Position numbers and translations under genes: made by a program
NCBI GenBank assembly: GCA_027623815.1
Contig: JAQBUV010000028.1
Location: 1 to 31,466, forward strand
Direction: 5' to 3'
DNA length: 31,466 nucleotides
DNA from: Casp-Chloro-G3 sp002816715
GTDB taxonomy: Bacteria > Chloroflexota > Dehalococcoidia > Lucifugimonadales > UBA3495
Shown here: positions 8,782-17,128 of the stretch, piece after piece
Layout: each line of letters begins with the position of its first letter
Position numbering within the stretch: the stretch's first letter is position 1
The notes under the pieces: generated by a model
Told to the model about the DNA's origin: nothing
Seen by the model: only the letters and a program-made list of their open reading frames with translations
Database searches by the model: none

Positions 8782-8837
8782 CAGGGTTTTGGCCTCCTCG
8801 GAAGGAGATATCCACACCGTCATGGTTGAAAACCCTG
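8782..8837. repeat. Nested inverted repeats after the acylase gene
   Basis: CAGGGTTTT (8782-8790) and AAAACCCTG (8829-8837) are perfect 9-base complements. Inside them CTCCT (8794-8798) pairs with AGGAG (8803-8807) around CGGA. This could fold as a branched 3'-end structure for the acylase mRNA. No strong U run follows, so I do not call it a terminator. Confidence 0.4.
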
Positions 8838-8887
8838 TCTGCCGTCGTGAAGAATTTGTGAAAGGCTGCCAGCAACTTCCGCCGGGC

Positions 8888-8916
8888 TTGCCGGTACCGC
8901 TGCGGTACGGTATATT
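8888..8916 (+). promoter_or_regulatory. Sigma70-type promoter with inverted repeat in the spacer
   Basis: TTGCCG (8888-8893), a spacer of exactly 17 bases and TATATT (8911-8916) make a good vegetative promoter for the kinase-enolase-dehydrogenase operon. Positions 8891-8910 form a near-perfect 20-base inverted repeat with half-sites CCGGTACCGC and TGCGGTACGG. It fills the spacer and overlaps the -35 edge, as expected for a repressor operator. The predicted transcript starts about 10-30 bases before the first gene. Confidence 0.6.
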
Positions 8917-8934
8917 AGCCTTTGACTGACACAG

Positions 8935-9993
8935 GTGCCGCGCCAATCCATGAACTACAATATCGATGTATCCAACGTGGTTGACTACCTGTCTTTTCGG
9001 GGCTTAATCCGGCCCAATGACGTCACTTCTGTACAATCTCTCGGTTGGGGCGTTTCAAATACACTGGTTAAAGTGTCCACCCAAGACGACTGCATGGTAG
9101 TCAAACAATCGCTCCCCAAATTGCGCGTTGCCGAAGACTGGTTCGCCGACCAAGGGCGCATTTTGCGGGAGCGGGCTTGCATTGACACCCTAGGCGCGAT
9201 TTTACCGGCGGGAATACTTCCCACAATCCGTTACGAAGATGCTGATAACTTTCTGTTTGTCATGTCCTGCGCACCTGCTGGTGGGGCCAACTGGAAGGAG
9301 CAGCTCCTGGCGGGACGAGTCGATACCGATGTGGCGTGGAAAGCTGGAGCTGTCTTGGGGATGGTGCACATGGCGACCACCGGAGCTGCCGCCATTAGAG
9401 AGCGGTTCATCGACGACACTCCTTTCGTGCAGCTGCGCATTGATCCCTACCATTGGACCACGGCCAAGGCACATCCTGACTTGGCGGAAATCATCAACTG
9501 TGAGGCCCAACGCATGCTGGATGTCAAGACTGCGTTGGTTCACGGCGACTACAGCCCCAAGAACATCATAGTGACCGGCAAAGACATCTTCCTGTTGGAT
9601 TTTGAGGTAGTCCACTATGGCAATCCGGTGTTCGACCTGGCCTTCCTGCTGAACCACCTGTTGCTCAAGGCGATTCACAATGCGCCTATCAAGGAGCAAT
9701 ATGTCGAGGCTTTTTTCTCTTTCTGGGAAGGTTATAATTCAAAAATCCCCCATGCTTCTGTAGAGAAAGACACGGTAGAGAAAGACACGGTAAAACAACT
9801 CGGCTGCTTGATGCTGGCCCGGATCGATGGCAAGTCTCCGGCTGAGTACATCGTGAAACCCGATACCAAGAACATGGTACGGAGTATTGCCAAGTCCATC
9901 CTGTTGGATGATTTGTCAACTCTGAACGAGGTAACAGATTTGGTTGACTCTAGCCACAGCCGGCTTGGACCCTTTCACTGCGACTCGGTTTAG
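8935..9993 (+). CDS. APH-fold phosphotransferase (small-molecule kinase)
   Basis: A 352-residue member of the aminoglycoside phosphotransferase/choline kinase fold. Lys57 (MVVKQ) is the likely ATP-binding lysine, HGDYSPKN (His203, Asp205, Asn210) is the Brenner catalytic loop, and LLDFE (Asp222) is the metal-binding aspartate. Such enzymes phosphorylate a hydroxyl on sugars, amino alcohols or similar molecules. The neighbourhood (enolase-like protein and 2-hydroxyacid dehydrogenase only 11 and 19 bases apart) suggests a catabolic kinase rather than antibiotic resistance. The start is uncertain: GTG 8935 or ATG 8950, neither with a strong ribosome site. A 15-base perfect tandem duplication at 9760-9789 repeats VEKDT in the protein. 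Confidence 0.85.
   Translation: MPRQSMNYNIDVSNVVDYLSFRGLIRPNDVTSVQSLGWGVSNTLVKVSTQDDCMVVKQSLPKLRVAEDWFADQGRILRERACIDTLGAILPAGILPTIRYEDADNFLFVMSCAPAGGANWKEQLLAGRVDTDVAWKAGAVLGMVHMATTGAAAIRERFIDDTPFVQLRIDPYHWTTAKAHPDLAEIINCEAQRMLDVKTALVHGDYSPKNIIVTGKDIFLLDFEVVHYGNPVFDLAFLLNHLLLKAIHNAPIKEQYVEAFFSFWEGYNSKIPHASVEKDTVEKDTVKQLGCLMLARIDGKSPAEYIVKPDTKNMVRSIAKSILLDDLSTLNEVTDLVDSSHSRLGPFHCDSV
9760..9789 (+). repeat. 15-bp in-frame tandem duplication
   Basis: GTAGAGAAAGACACG occurs twice in direct succession (9760-9774 and 9775-9789), encoding VEKDT-VEKDT in the C-terminal part of the kinase. The two copies are identical, which points to a recent event. It keeps the frame. Confidence 0.9.
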
Positions 9994-10004
9994 GATTTGA
10001 TCTA

Positions 10005-11315
10005 ATGTTACCGGATACCACCATTGCCCGCATCCACGCCCGGGAAGTCCTCGACTCTCGGGGCAACCCTACTGTTGAGGTAGACTTGTGGCTGGCCGGA
10101 GGAGCCTTTGGGAGGGCTATGGTGCCCTCCGGTGCATCTACTGGGAAGCATGAGGCTCTGGAGCTGCGCGACGGTGATTTGGCCCGCTATGACGGTAAAG
10201 GCGTGCGGTGCGCCGTCGCCAACGTCAATGAAATTATCGCCCCCCAATTATCTGGAATATCGCTGGATGCGACCAATCAATACCGGGTGGACGAATTACT
10301 CCGCACTATCGACGGAACCGACGACAAGTCCAAACTGGGCGCCAACGCCATACTAGGAGTGTCGTTGGCCGTGGCCCACGCCTCAGCCAACGCCTTGGGC
10401 CTCCCCCTGTATCAGTACCTTGGGGGTGACCTGGCTACCGAGCTGCCGGTGCCTATGATCAACATAATCAGCGGAGGCCAGCATTCTGACTGGAGTCTGG
10501 ACTTCCAAGATTTCCTGGTGATACCGCTGGGTGCGCCCAGTTATAGTAAAGGTTTGGTTTGGTGTAGAGCAGTATACCTAGCAATGTCCAGGCTACTGGC
10601 CCAGCGGAACTTGTTGCCCGGCGGGGTGGCTGATGAAGGTGGCTTCGGCCCGCGCTTATCGTCTAACGAAGAGGCCCTGGAATTGATGGTGGATGCCATT
10701 GAACTCGCCGGGTTCAAACCAGGTGTAACTGAAGATTTGGCCATTGGGATGGATGTCGCGTCTACTGAATTCCATCGAGATGGTAAATATACCTTGCATA
10801 CCGAGGGACGGGAATTGTCCTCATCTGGGATGGTCGGTTTGCTAAAGAAGTGGGTCAATCAATATCCAATAATTTCCATTGAGGATGGCCTGGCCGAGGA
10901 TGACTGGGAAGGCTGGCGGGAACTAACTGAGTCAGTGGGCTCCCAGGTTCAGCTTATCGGCGACGATCTGTTCACTACTAACCCGCGTCGATTACAGATG
11001 GGTATAGACCGGCAAGCCGCCAACGCAGTGCTGGTGAAGCTGAACCAGATAGGCACGTTAACCGAAACGTTGGAAGTGGTTTCCACCGCTCAGCGAGCCG
11101 GATTCCTGCCGGTAATATCGGCGCGTTCTGGAGAGACAGAGGACTCCACCATTGCCGACCTGTCGGTGGCCACCGGGGCCGGTCAAATCAAAATTGGCTC
11201 TTTGACCCGCTCGGAGCGACTGGCCAAATACAATCAATTGCTGCGAATTGAGGACCAACTGGGCAGCCGGGCCACCTACAGGGGTCGAGAGGTGTTCGCC
11301 AGGTTTATTTCATAA
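10005..11315 (+). CDS. eno: Divergent enolase or enolase-like hydro-lyase
   Basis: A 436-residue protein aligning end to end with enolase (2-phosphoglycerate to phosphoenolpyruvate). Retained features are the VPSGASTG loop (Ser43), His160, Glu211 (ADEGG), metal ligands Asp250, Glu293 and Asp320, the signature VLVKLNQIGTLTET with Lys345, Arg374 and Lys396. Two active-site positions differ: the usual SHRSGETED reads SARSGETED (His373 of yeast enolase to Ala), and the QEF glutamate (Glu168) is Asp169. The substrate loop also reads NIISGGQHSDW instead of NIINGGAHADN. It therefore may be a slow enolase or may act on a different phospho- or carboxy-substrate. It is the middle gene of an operon, 11 bases after the kinase and 19 before the dehydrogenase. 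A second, standard enolase would be expected elsewhere in the genome. Confidence 0.85.
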   Translation: MLPDTTIARIHAREVLDSRGNPTVEVDLWLAGGAFGRAMVPSGASTGKHEALELRDGDLARYDGKGVRCAVANVNEIIAPQLSGISLDATNQYRVDELLRTIDGTDDKSKLGANAILGVSLAVAHASANALGLPLYQYLGGDLATELPVPMINIISGGQHSDWSLDFQDFLVIPLGAPSYSKGLVWCRAVYLAMSRLLAQRNLLPGGVADEGGFGPRLSSNEEALELMVDAIELAGFKPGVTEDLAIGMDVASTEFHRDGKYTLHTEGRELSSSGMVGLLKKWVNQYPIISIEDGLAEDDWEGWRELTESVGSQVQLIGDDLFTTNPRRLQMGIDRQAANAVLVKLNQIGTLTETLEVVSTAQRAGFLPVISARSGETEDSTIADLSVATGAGQIKIGSLTRSERLAKYNQLLRIEDQLGSRATYRGREVFARFIS

Positions 11316-11334
11316 TGCGAGAAAATGGTGATTG

Positions 11335-12342
11335 ATGGCAGCCCGTTCGTCAAAATATAAGATCCTGGTTACCGACTACGTTTGGCCGTCCACCGAGCCC
11401 GAGCGAGAAGTGCTGGCCCAAATCGGTGCCGGGATCGTCGAAGCGCCGGATCCCTCAGAGGATACCCTTGCAACTTTGGCAAAAGATGCCGACGGAATTA
11501 TGACGTGCTTCGCTCAGGTGACACCCAGGGTAGTGCAATCAGCCAAAAAATGTGTCGTTATCAGCCGCTACGGCGTGGGGGTGGACAACATCGCGGTGGA
11601 TATAGCCACTCAAGAAGGCATTGTGGTCACCTACGTGCCCGACTACTGTGTTGATGAAGTCTCCGACCATGTCATGGCGCTGCTCTTGACGTGGAATCGC
11701 CAGATTGAGTTTTACAACGGGGTTGCCAGGCAAGGGCGATGGGTCGGGACACGGTCACCAGTGCCACTAACCCGGTTAAGAGGCCAGAAGCTGGGTATAC
11801 TTGGTCTGGGACGCATTGGTAGAGCGGTGGCGGACAAAGCGAGGGCTTTTGGTATGGAGATTTTAGGTTATGACCCCTATGTAAAAGCTGAGACTTCTGC
11901 GACTCGGGGTGTACGGTTGCTGGATTTACCCGGCCTGCTGGCAGAGGCGGACTACTTGACGGTACATACTCCGTTAAATCAGCAAACTCAGGGATTGATC
12001 GGCGCCGCGCAGTTTGCGTCGATGAAGCCTAATGCGTTCATCATCAATTGCGCCCGCGGGCCGATTATTGATGAGTCGGCCCTGTATGCCGCATTGCGAG
12101 ACAAGACAATTGCCGGAGCAGGGCTGGACGTTATGGAGCAGCCAGATCCTCCCGCCGACCATCCGATGTTTGCGTTAGACAACGTGCTAATTACTCCGCA
12201 CGTGGCCTTTTTGTCCCAGCAGTCGGTACATGAGCTGGAAGTGCGTACCGCGCAGGCCACTGTGGATGTGCTGCAAGGCAGGATGCCAGAGTTTCTCGTC
12301 AATCCCCAGGTTCTGCCACACTCACGGGTCAAGATTTCCTAA
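11335..12342 (+). CDS. D-isomer-specific 2-hydroxyacid dehydrogenase (CtBP/SerA-like)
   Basis: A 335-residue NAD-dependent dehydrogenase that interconverts a D-2-hydroxyacid and a 2-oxoacid. The Rossmann motif GLGRIG is at 157-162 with Asp180 following for NAD preference. The catalytic trio is visible as Arg241 (CARGP), Glu268 (DVMEQ) and His289 (TPHVAF). RYGVGVDNI and VPDYCVDEVSDH are typical of the bacterial C-terminal-binding-protein-like subgroup. It lacks the ACT domain of long SerA proteins. It is the last gene of the kinase-enolase operon. Candidate substrates include hydroxypyruvate/glycerate or a sugar acid, but the sequence does not decide. TTG 11332 is an alternative start. Confidence 0.92.
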   Translation: MAARSSKYKILVTDYVWPSTEPEREVLAQIGAGIVEAPDPSEDTLATLAKDADGIMTCFAQVTPRVVQSAKKCVVISRYGVGVDNIAVDIATQEGIVVTYVPDYCVDEVSDHVMALLLTWNRQIEFYNGVARQGRWVGTRSPVPLTRLRGQKLGILGLGRIGRAVADKARAFGMEILGYDPYVKAETSATRGVRLLDLPGLLAEADYLTVHTPLNQQTQGLIGAAQFASMKPNAFIINCARGPIIDESALYAALRDKTIAGAGLDVMEQPDPPADHPMFALDNVLITPHVAFLSQQSVHELEVRTAQATVDVLQGRMPEFLVNPQVLPHSRVKIS

Positions 12343-12401
12343 CTCTATCCTTACCGAACGAACTCTCCCCAGGTTGGCGCTACTGCCACGATCAAGCCAA
12401 T

Positions 12402-13262
12402 CTATAATGCTATACGCATCAACTCCTCGGAGAAAACTATCTCGCCGTCGAAGGTCCGGCTAATGTCGCCGATCCCTTTCTCCATCGGCCCGTGCGCAGA
12501 CAAATGCGCTCCGACGTGGACTAAAACCAACTTTTTGACCCCCGCCTCTTGAGCCATTTTGGCAGCTCCCAGAGTCCCGCACTGGCCATTATATTCTCCG
12601 TTCTGATCCATTATTTCCTGATCGTCCCAACACATGCACAGCATCATGTCGGCGCCTTTGGCCAGATTGGTGACGGTCTCACAAGGCTGAGTGTCACCGG
12701 TAAATACAACGCTACCGTCCGCAGTGTCCACTCGATAGGCCAGCGAGTCCAGCCAGGGCTGAACGTGTTCAGCGGCTGCTGCGGTAACCTGCCAGTCCCT
12801 GCCACTAAGCACTTTACCTGGCCCGACGTCCCTGGCTAACACCGACGGCGGAGTACGAGGCAGGGTACCGCCCCGATTAACGAACACCTGCTGACTAAGG
12901 GGGTGGTTCACCCGGGCCTTCCAGTCGTGGGAAAAGAGCCCATCTTCCCCGATGATACCTTCTGTAATCTTCTCGGTGAGGTTCGGGCCGAAGACTTGTA
13001 GCTGGTTTTCTGTGCCAATGCTCTGGTCCCAGCGGCAGAGCAAGAAGCAGGGATAGTCAATGTCGTGGTCGAAATGGTGGTGAGTGAAAAACAGATAATC
13101 AACCTGAGTAGGAAACAGACCGGCCTTGACCAATTTGTGAGTGGTGGCTGGGCCACAGTCGAACATAATCAACTCGCCGCCAAGCTTCAACACGTGAGAG
13201 CTGCCAAATCTGTCGGGGGTAGGGGTAGGAGTACCCGCACCTAGCGTATAGATCTCGGCCAT
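12402..13262 (-). CDS. Metallo-beta-lactamase-fold hydrolase (RNase Z/ElaC-like)
   Basis: A 286-residue MBL-fold protein. The start IYTLGAGTPTPTPDRFGSS and the zinc motif THHHFDHD (His61, His63, Asp65, His66) match the RNase Z/arylsulfatase-like branch; later ligands are likely His in AAEHVQPW, Asp in FTGDTQPC and His in VHVGAH. RNase Z itself has a long exosite arm that I do not see, so a small-molecule ester, lactone or phosphodiester hydrolase is as likely. ATG 13262 has a perfect GGAGG site; an upstream in-frame start at 13280 is less likely. It is divergent from the MFS transporter gene. Confidence 0.88.
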   Translation of the reverse strand: MAEIYTLGAGTPTPTPDRFGSSHVLKLGGELIMFDCGPATTHKLVKAGLFPTQVDYLFFTHHHFDHDIDYPCFLLCRWDQSIGTENQLQVFGPNLTEKITEGIIGEDGLFSHDWKARVNHPLSQQVFVNRGGTLPRTPPSVLARDVGPGKVLSGRDWQVTAAAAEHVQPWLDSLAYRVDTADGSVVFTGDTQPCETVTNLAKGADMMLCMCWDDQEIMDQNGEYNGQCGTLGAAKMAQEAGVKKLVLVHVGAHLSAHGPMEKGIGDISRTFDGEIVFSEELMRIAL

Positions 13263-13423
13263 TCTCAACCTCCTGGACAAAATTAACGTATTCTAACCGC
13301 CCCAGGCTTTCAACCCAGATGTGATGTACAGTAGCTTTAGGCATTTTAGTTTATTTGAGATACCAAGCTCAGCAATACGCTGGTTCCCGGTCTGGCCAGC
13401 GAAGGGAATTCCACTCACGTATT

Positions 13424-14710
13424 ATGGTTAGATTCAACAGGCGCACATTGGCCCAGAGGCTCCCATTCTACTATGGCTGGGTGATCCTGACGACGGCCGG
13501 CTCATCGATGTTCGTGAGAAACGCGGCGGCCAGTCTGACCCTGGCGGTCTTCGTTTATCCAATTTCTCAAGAAATGGGCTGGAGTCGAGGCTTGATTGCT
13601 GGAGCTGCCGGCCTGGGAGGCCTGCTGGCCTCGGTGGCGTCGCCGCCGGTGGGATGGCTGTGCGACCGATACGGTGTTCGTCTGGTGCTAACCACCGGCG
13701 TATTGATATTGGGGCTGTCCACTATTTCCTTGGGTTGGGCCACTACGCCTCTGGTCTTTTACCTGGCCTACGGTACCGGGAGGGTTGTATTTTCCAGCTT
13801 TATGCAGTTGGGGGCCTCGGTGGCGGTATCTAGCTGGTTTGTCCGGCAACGGGGACGGGCCACCGGGATTTTGTTCCTTTCCCACTCGGCCGGGATGGTG
13901 CTGTTTCCGATTATCGCCTCTTTGGTAATACAACACCGTGGCTGGCAGGACGCCTGGATAGTACTGGGTGTGTTGGTATGGGTCGTGGCGCTGGGTCCGG
14001 TCTACCTTTTCACTATCCAGAGGCCGGAGGACGTGGGGTTAAAGCCCGATGGGGATGGCGCTGGGACAGCAGACGCCGGGGGGGAAACCTCTCTTCACTC
14101 CGCCCAAGATGAGCCGGCCTGGACGCTTCGGGAAGCGATGGGCACATCGAGTCTGTGGCTACTGGCCACTGCCACCGGATCCCTGTTCCTGGTGCAGTCG
14201 GGGATCAATATCCATCAGGCGGCCTTTCTCATAGATCGAGGGCTTGGGGTGGGAGTCGCCAGCGCGGCGATCAGTGTCAACGCAGCGTTTACGGGAGTGG
14301 GCAGCATCCTTTGGGGGTGGGTCGTTGAGCGACTACCGGTACGCTACACCTTCGCCCTGGTGGCCCTGATTATGGCGGCCACGACCGCCTTGTTCGGTAC
14401 CACTGATTCGGTGGCAGAGGCTATCATTTACTCCGCATTTTTCGGTATCACGGTGGCGGGTATTCTAGTGGTGCCGACGGTCGGCTACGCCAACTATTTC
14501 GGACGCCGGTCCTTGGGGGCCATCAGAGGAGTTACCGAGGTATTTGTATCGGTGGGTCAAGCCGTGGGCGCGGTGGCCTCCGGGATTGTTTTCGACTTCA
14601 CCGGCAGCTATCAGGGGGCCTTCCTGGGATTCGCAATCTTGGCTCTGGCGACCATCTCGTTATTGGTGCTCGCCCGACCGCCCCAGAAATCTGACGTGCC
14701 GTTGATGTGA
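13424..14710 (+). CDS. MFS transporter (monocarboxylate/oxalate-formate type)
   Basis: About 428 residues with roughly twelve hydrophobic segments. The N-terminal RLPFYYGWVIL and the loop GWLCDRYGVRLVL between helices 2 and 3 (MFS motif A, here D-R-x-G-x-R) identify a major facilitator of the monocarboxylate or oxalate/formate antiporter group. A hydrophilic central loop lies around 14030-14110. The substrate is probably an organic anion, fitting the acid-producing enzymes nearby, but this is inference. I prefer ATG 13424 because the conserved N-terminus begins soon after; an earlier in-frame start at 13355 would add 23 residues. No strong ribosome site is visible. Confidence 0.88.
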   Translation: MVRFNRRTLAQRLPFYYGWVILTTAGSSMFVRNAAASLTLAVFVYPISQEMGWSRGLIAGAAGLGGLLASVASPPVGWLCDRYGVRLVLTTGVLILGLSTISLGWATTPLVFYLAYGTGRVVFSSFMQLGASVAVSSWFVRQRGRATGILFLSHSAGMVLFPIIASLVIQHRGWQDAWIVLGVLVWVVALGPVYLFTIQRPEDVGLKPDGDGAGTADAGGETSLHSAQDEPAWTLREAMGTSSLWLLATATGSLFLVQSGINIHQAAFLIDRGLGVGVASAAISVNAAFTGVGSILWGWVVERLPVRYTFALVALIMAATTALFGTTDSVAEAIIYSAFFGITVAGILVVPTVGYANYFGRRSLGAIRGVTEVFVSVGQAVGAVASGIVFDFTGSYQGAFLGFAILALATISLLVLARPPQKSDVPLM

Positions 14711-14752
14711 ATCAAACTTGTGGCCGAACAGCCTTAAAAAAGATGAGCATTA

Positions 14753-16220
14753 GACGCCAATAATTTTTGGAGAACTCTGAAAATAAGGGGCTATACTTAG
14801 AAGTCGGCCGAAACCAACTCCGTAATTTGTAGTGGACCTGGTGTAGGTTGGTGTAGAATGCGCCAAACCATCTTTGCAATGAGGGGTGAAGGGAAATGGG
14901 TATGGCAGAGATACACCAGTGCAAATGTCCCAACTGCCAGCAACTGGGAGAACATCCAGAGGGGGAATTGCATCGACGAATGAACCTGTTCCTCAGCCGT
15001 CTAGATGAGCAGCAACGACGTTGGTATGTGGGGTTGGAATCGCAGAAAGTCGGCCATGGTGGTGATCGTTTCCTGGCGCAGATCACCGGGATGAACGTGG
15101 AGACGATTCGGCGGGGACGGCGGGAGTTGGATCGGTCGCTGGAAGGCCGTCCGGTCGATGGGGTGCGCCTGGAAGGTGGTCGTCGTCCCCTGGTTGAAGA
15201 AAAGGATCCGGATATAGAGCGGGACTTAGCCGCCCTGGTTGAAGCTGAGACGGGAGGTGACCCCATGGGGGGGGGCAGAAATGGGTGCGCCGTAGTTTGC
15301 GCCACTTGAGCCGGCAGTTGAAAAGCCAAGGCCATCAAGCTAGCCCGATGACCGTCAGACGGTTGCTAAAAAAATGAAGTATTCCCTGAAAGCTCACGTC
15401 GAAAGCCAACGTCAAACGACTGACCGGGCCGCCCCATCCCGACCGGGATGGGCAGTTCCAATATATTGAAGCCCAGCGGAAAGCCTTCCTGGCGGCAGGT
15501 TTACCCGTGATCAGCATCGACACCAAGAAAAAGGAACTGATCGGCAACTTTGAGAACGGGGGACGCACCTGGTGTCACCAAGCGGATGGCGTGAATGTTC
15601 ACGACTTCCGGCAAGATGCTCTGGGGAGGTCGGTCCCTTATGGCATCTATAACTTGAATCATAACCGGGGCTACGTGTATGTCGGCAACTCGGCCGACAC
15701 CCCCCAATTTGCCGTGGATGCCCTGGCCTCGTGGTGGATCGGGGAGGGCCAAGGAGACTTTCCTGAAGCCGATAAAATCCTGGTACTGGCCGATGCCGGG
15801 GGCAGTAATGGGTACCGCCCGCGTCGCTGGAAGCAACAGCTTCAAGAACAACTGGCCGATCGGCTGGGACTAGAAGTGGTGGTGAGCCATTACCCTACCG
15901 GAGCTTCCAAATGGAACCCGGTGGAACATCGCCTCTTCGGCCCAATCAGCATCAACTGGGCGGGCAAACCATTACGCACCTTCGAGGCCATGTTGACCTA
16001 CATCCGGGGAACGACTACCGAAACTGGGTTGAAGGTCAAGGCTTTTCTCCTGGATCGACACTACGAGAAAGGAATGAAGGTTTCAGATCAGGAGATGTAG
16101 GCTTTGAACCTGGAACGCCCGGATACCAGCCCCCAATGGAACTATACCATCAAGCCTCGCCGGGCCGATGCTTCCCCTGAACTCTGCTTAGGTCAATGAG
16201 ACATTATTATTGGACGCGTC
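14753..16220 (+). mobile_element. Degenerate ISAzo13-type insertion sequence (tentative ends)
   Basis: The broken transposase is flanked by imperfect inverted sequences: GACGCCAATAAT at 14753-14764 and, on the opposite strand, GACGCGTCCAATAAT ending at 16220. They differ by a 3-base gap, so the ends are tentative. No target duplication is clear. The element is decayed and unlikely to move on its own. Confidence 0.5.
14896..16199 (+). pseudogene. ISAzo13-family DDE transposase, broken by frameshifts and a UAG
   Basis: The product matches the Rhodopirellula-type/ISAzo13 DDE transposase: helical N-terminal region to 15270, catalytic part with VISIDTKKKELIGNFENGG (from 15507), LADAGGSNGYRPRRWK, the closing SHYPTGASKWNPVEHRLF, and C-terminus PQWNYTIKPR. 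The frame is broken four times. A run of nine G near 15267-15275 shifts frame 1 to frame 3. Seven A at 15368-15374 lead to TGA. A 13-base imperfect duplication (15389-15401 and 15402-15414) shifts it back. An in-frame TAG lies at 16098-16100, 33 codons before the natural end at 16197-16199. The A run reads CTA AAA AAA TGA, a classical -1 slippery site, so that one break could be programmed; the others indicate decay. Confidence 0.88.
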
Positions 16221-16227
16221 ACTTAGT

Positions 16228-16300
16228 GTCGACCAGAATGAGATTACAGTCGGTTGGCGCATGCAGGCACAAAACTACTTAGAAGAAATTTCTGGTCGAC
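16228..16300. repeat. 10-bp inverted repeat pair
   Basis: GTCGACCAGA (16228-16237) and TCTGGTCGAC (16291-16300) are perfect complements 53 bases apart. They lie just outside the IS remnant and may be the ends of a further small element or a relic. No ORF spans them. Confidence 0.55.
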
Positions 16301-16314
16301 TGAGACAACAAGGT

Positions 16315-16445
16315 CTAGTACCACGTCCATTTTATTATGATGAGTGAACCGCCATCGCGAGCGGAGCGAAGCAATCTCCGCGATTGCTTCGTCGCTGTCG
16401 CTCCTCGCAATGACGTACATCAAATTTAGCCTGACACGGTACTAG
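16315..16445. mobile_element. MITE-like element with internal REP-type hairpin
   Basis: A 131-base non-coding unit bounded by CTAGTACC (16315-16322) and GGTACTAG (16438-16445), with similarity continuing inward (ACGTC against GTGTC). It contains a strong hairpin at 16357-16408. It ends exactly where the coding similarity of the following USP gene begins, so its arrival or an associated recombination probably removed the 5' part of that gene. Confidence 0.55.
16357..16408. repeat. Palindromic intergenic repeat
   Basis: The left arm GCGAGCGGAGCGAAGCAATC pairs with GATTGCTTCG and the following GCTCCTCGC with small mismatches around TCCGC. Sequences of the GCGAAGCAATC type are, from memory, dispersed many times in the intergenic DNA of some environmental bacteria. 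Only this one copy is in the window. Confidence 0.7.
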
Positions 16446-17128
16446 AGACATCTTTCGTAATAAGTCAGGGTGACACCGCCTCCTCCATCTTAAGTGAGGC
16501 AGGAAAGGACCCCGCCACGTTGGTTGCCATGTCCACCCACGGATGGGCTGGCACTACTCGATGGAACCTGGGAAGTGTAACCCTCAAGGTCCTCCTGACT
16601 GCCGTCAACCCGGTACTGGTTTTCCGAGCCCAGCAGGAAGCAAAAGAAGATCTCCAAAACGAAAGGCATCTTGAGAACATAATTGTCCCTTTAGATGGGT
16701 CAGCTGTATCGGAGGAAGCGATTCCCCATGCGATGACCTTGGCGGAGGCCCATTCCGCAAAAGTTACTCTACTCCGGGTCACACCTTCAGGGTGGGATTA
16801 CTTCAGCCATATGGACCACGGTGTGCTCCACTCTGGAGACCTGTCCAAATTGGCAAGAGACCGAGCAAAGGAGTATCTCGACAAGGTGGCTGATAAACTA
16901 AACGGGCGGGGAAGTCCGCAAGTGGAGCAGCGCGTTGCACCGGGAGAACCAGCTGGATCCATTATTGATTTAGCAGAAGAAACACTAGGGAGCCTGGTGA
17001 CCATGGTGACCCACGGGCAGGGTAGTAATCGGCGTTGGTCTATGGGTAGTGTGGCGCAGCGAGTGGCCGGAGGTTGTCAGATACCGGCGTTGGTTGTCCC
17101 AGCGACGGGGAGGGGCCAAGACCAGTAA
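16442..17128 (+). pseudogene. Universal stress protein (tandem UspA), 5'-truncated
   Basis: The reading frame is coding-like from the right edge of the MITE-like element. It enters in the last third of a first UspA domain (GDTASSILSEAGKDP, then MSTHGWAGTTRWNLGSV) and continues into a complete second domain that starts IIVPLDGSAVSEEAIPHA and ends with the ATP-loop-like THGQGSNRRWSMGSVAQRV. A normal tandem USP has two whole domains of about 140-150 residues; here roughly 100 N-terminal residues are missing. A TAG lies upstream at 16427. TTG 16520 could initiate a 202-residue fragment that still holds one intact domain, so some function is possible, but no ribosome site supports it. Confidence 0.75.
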
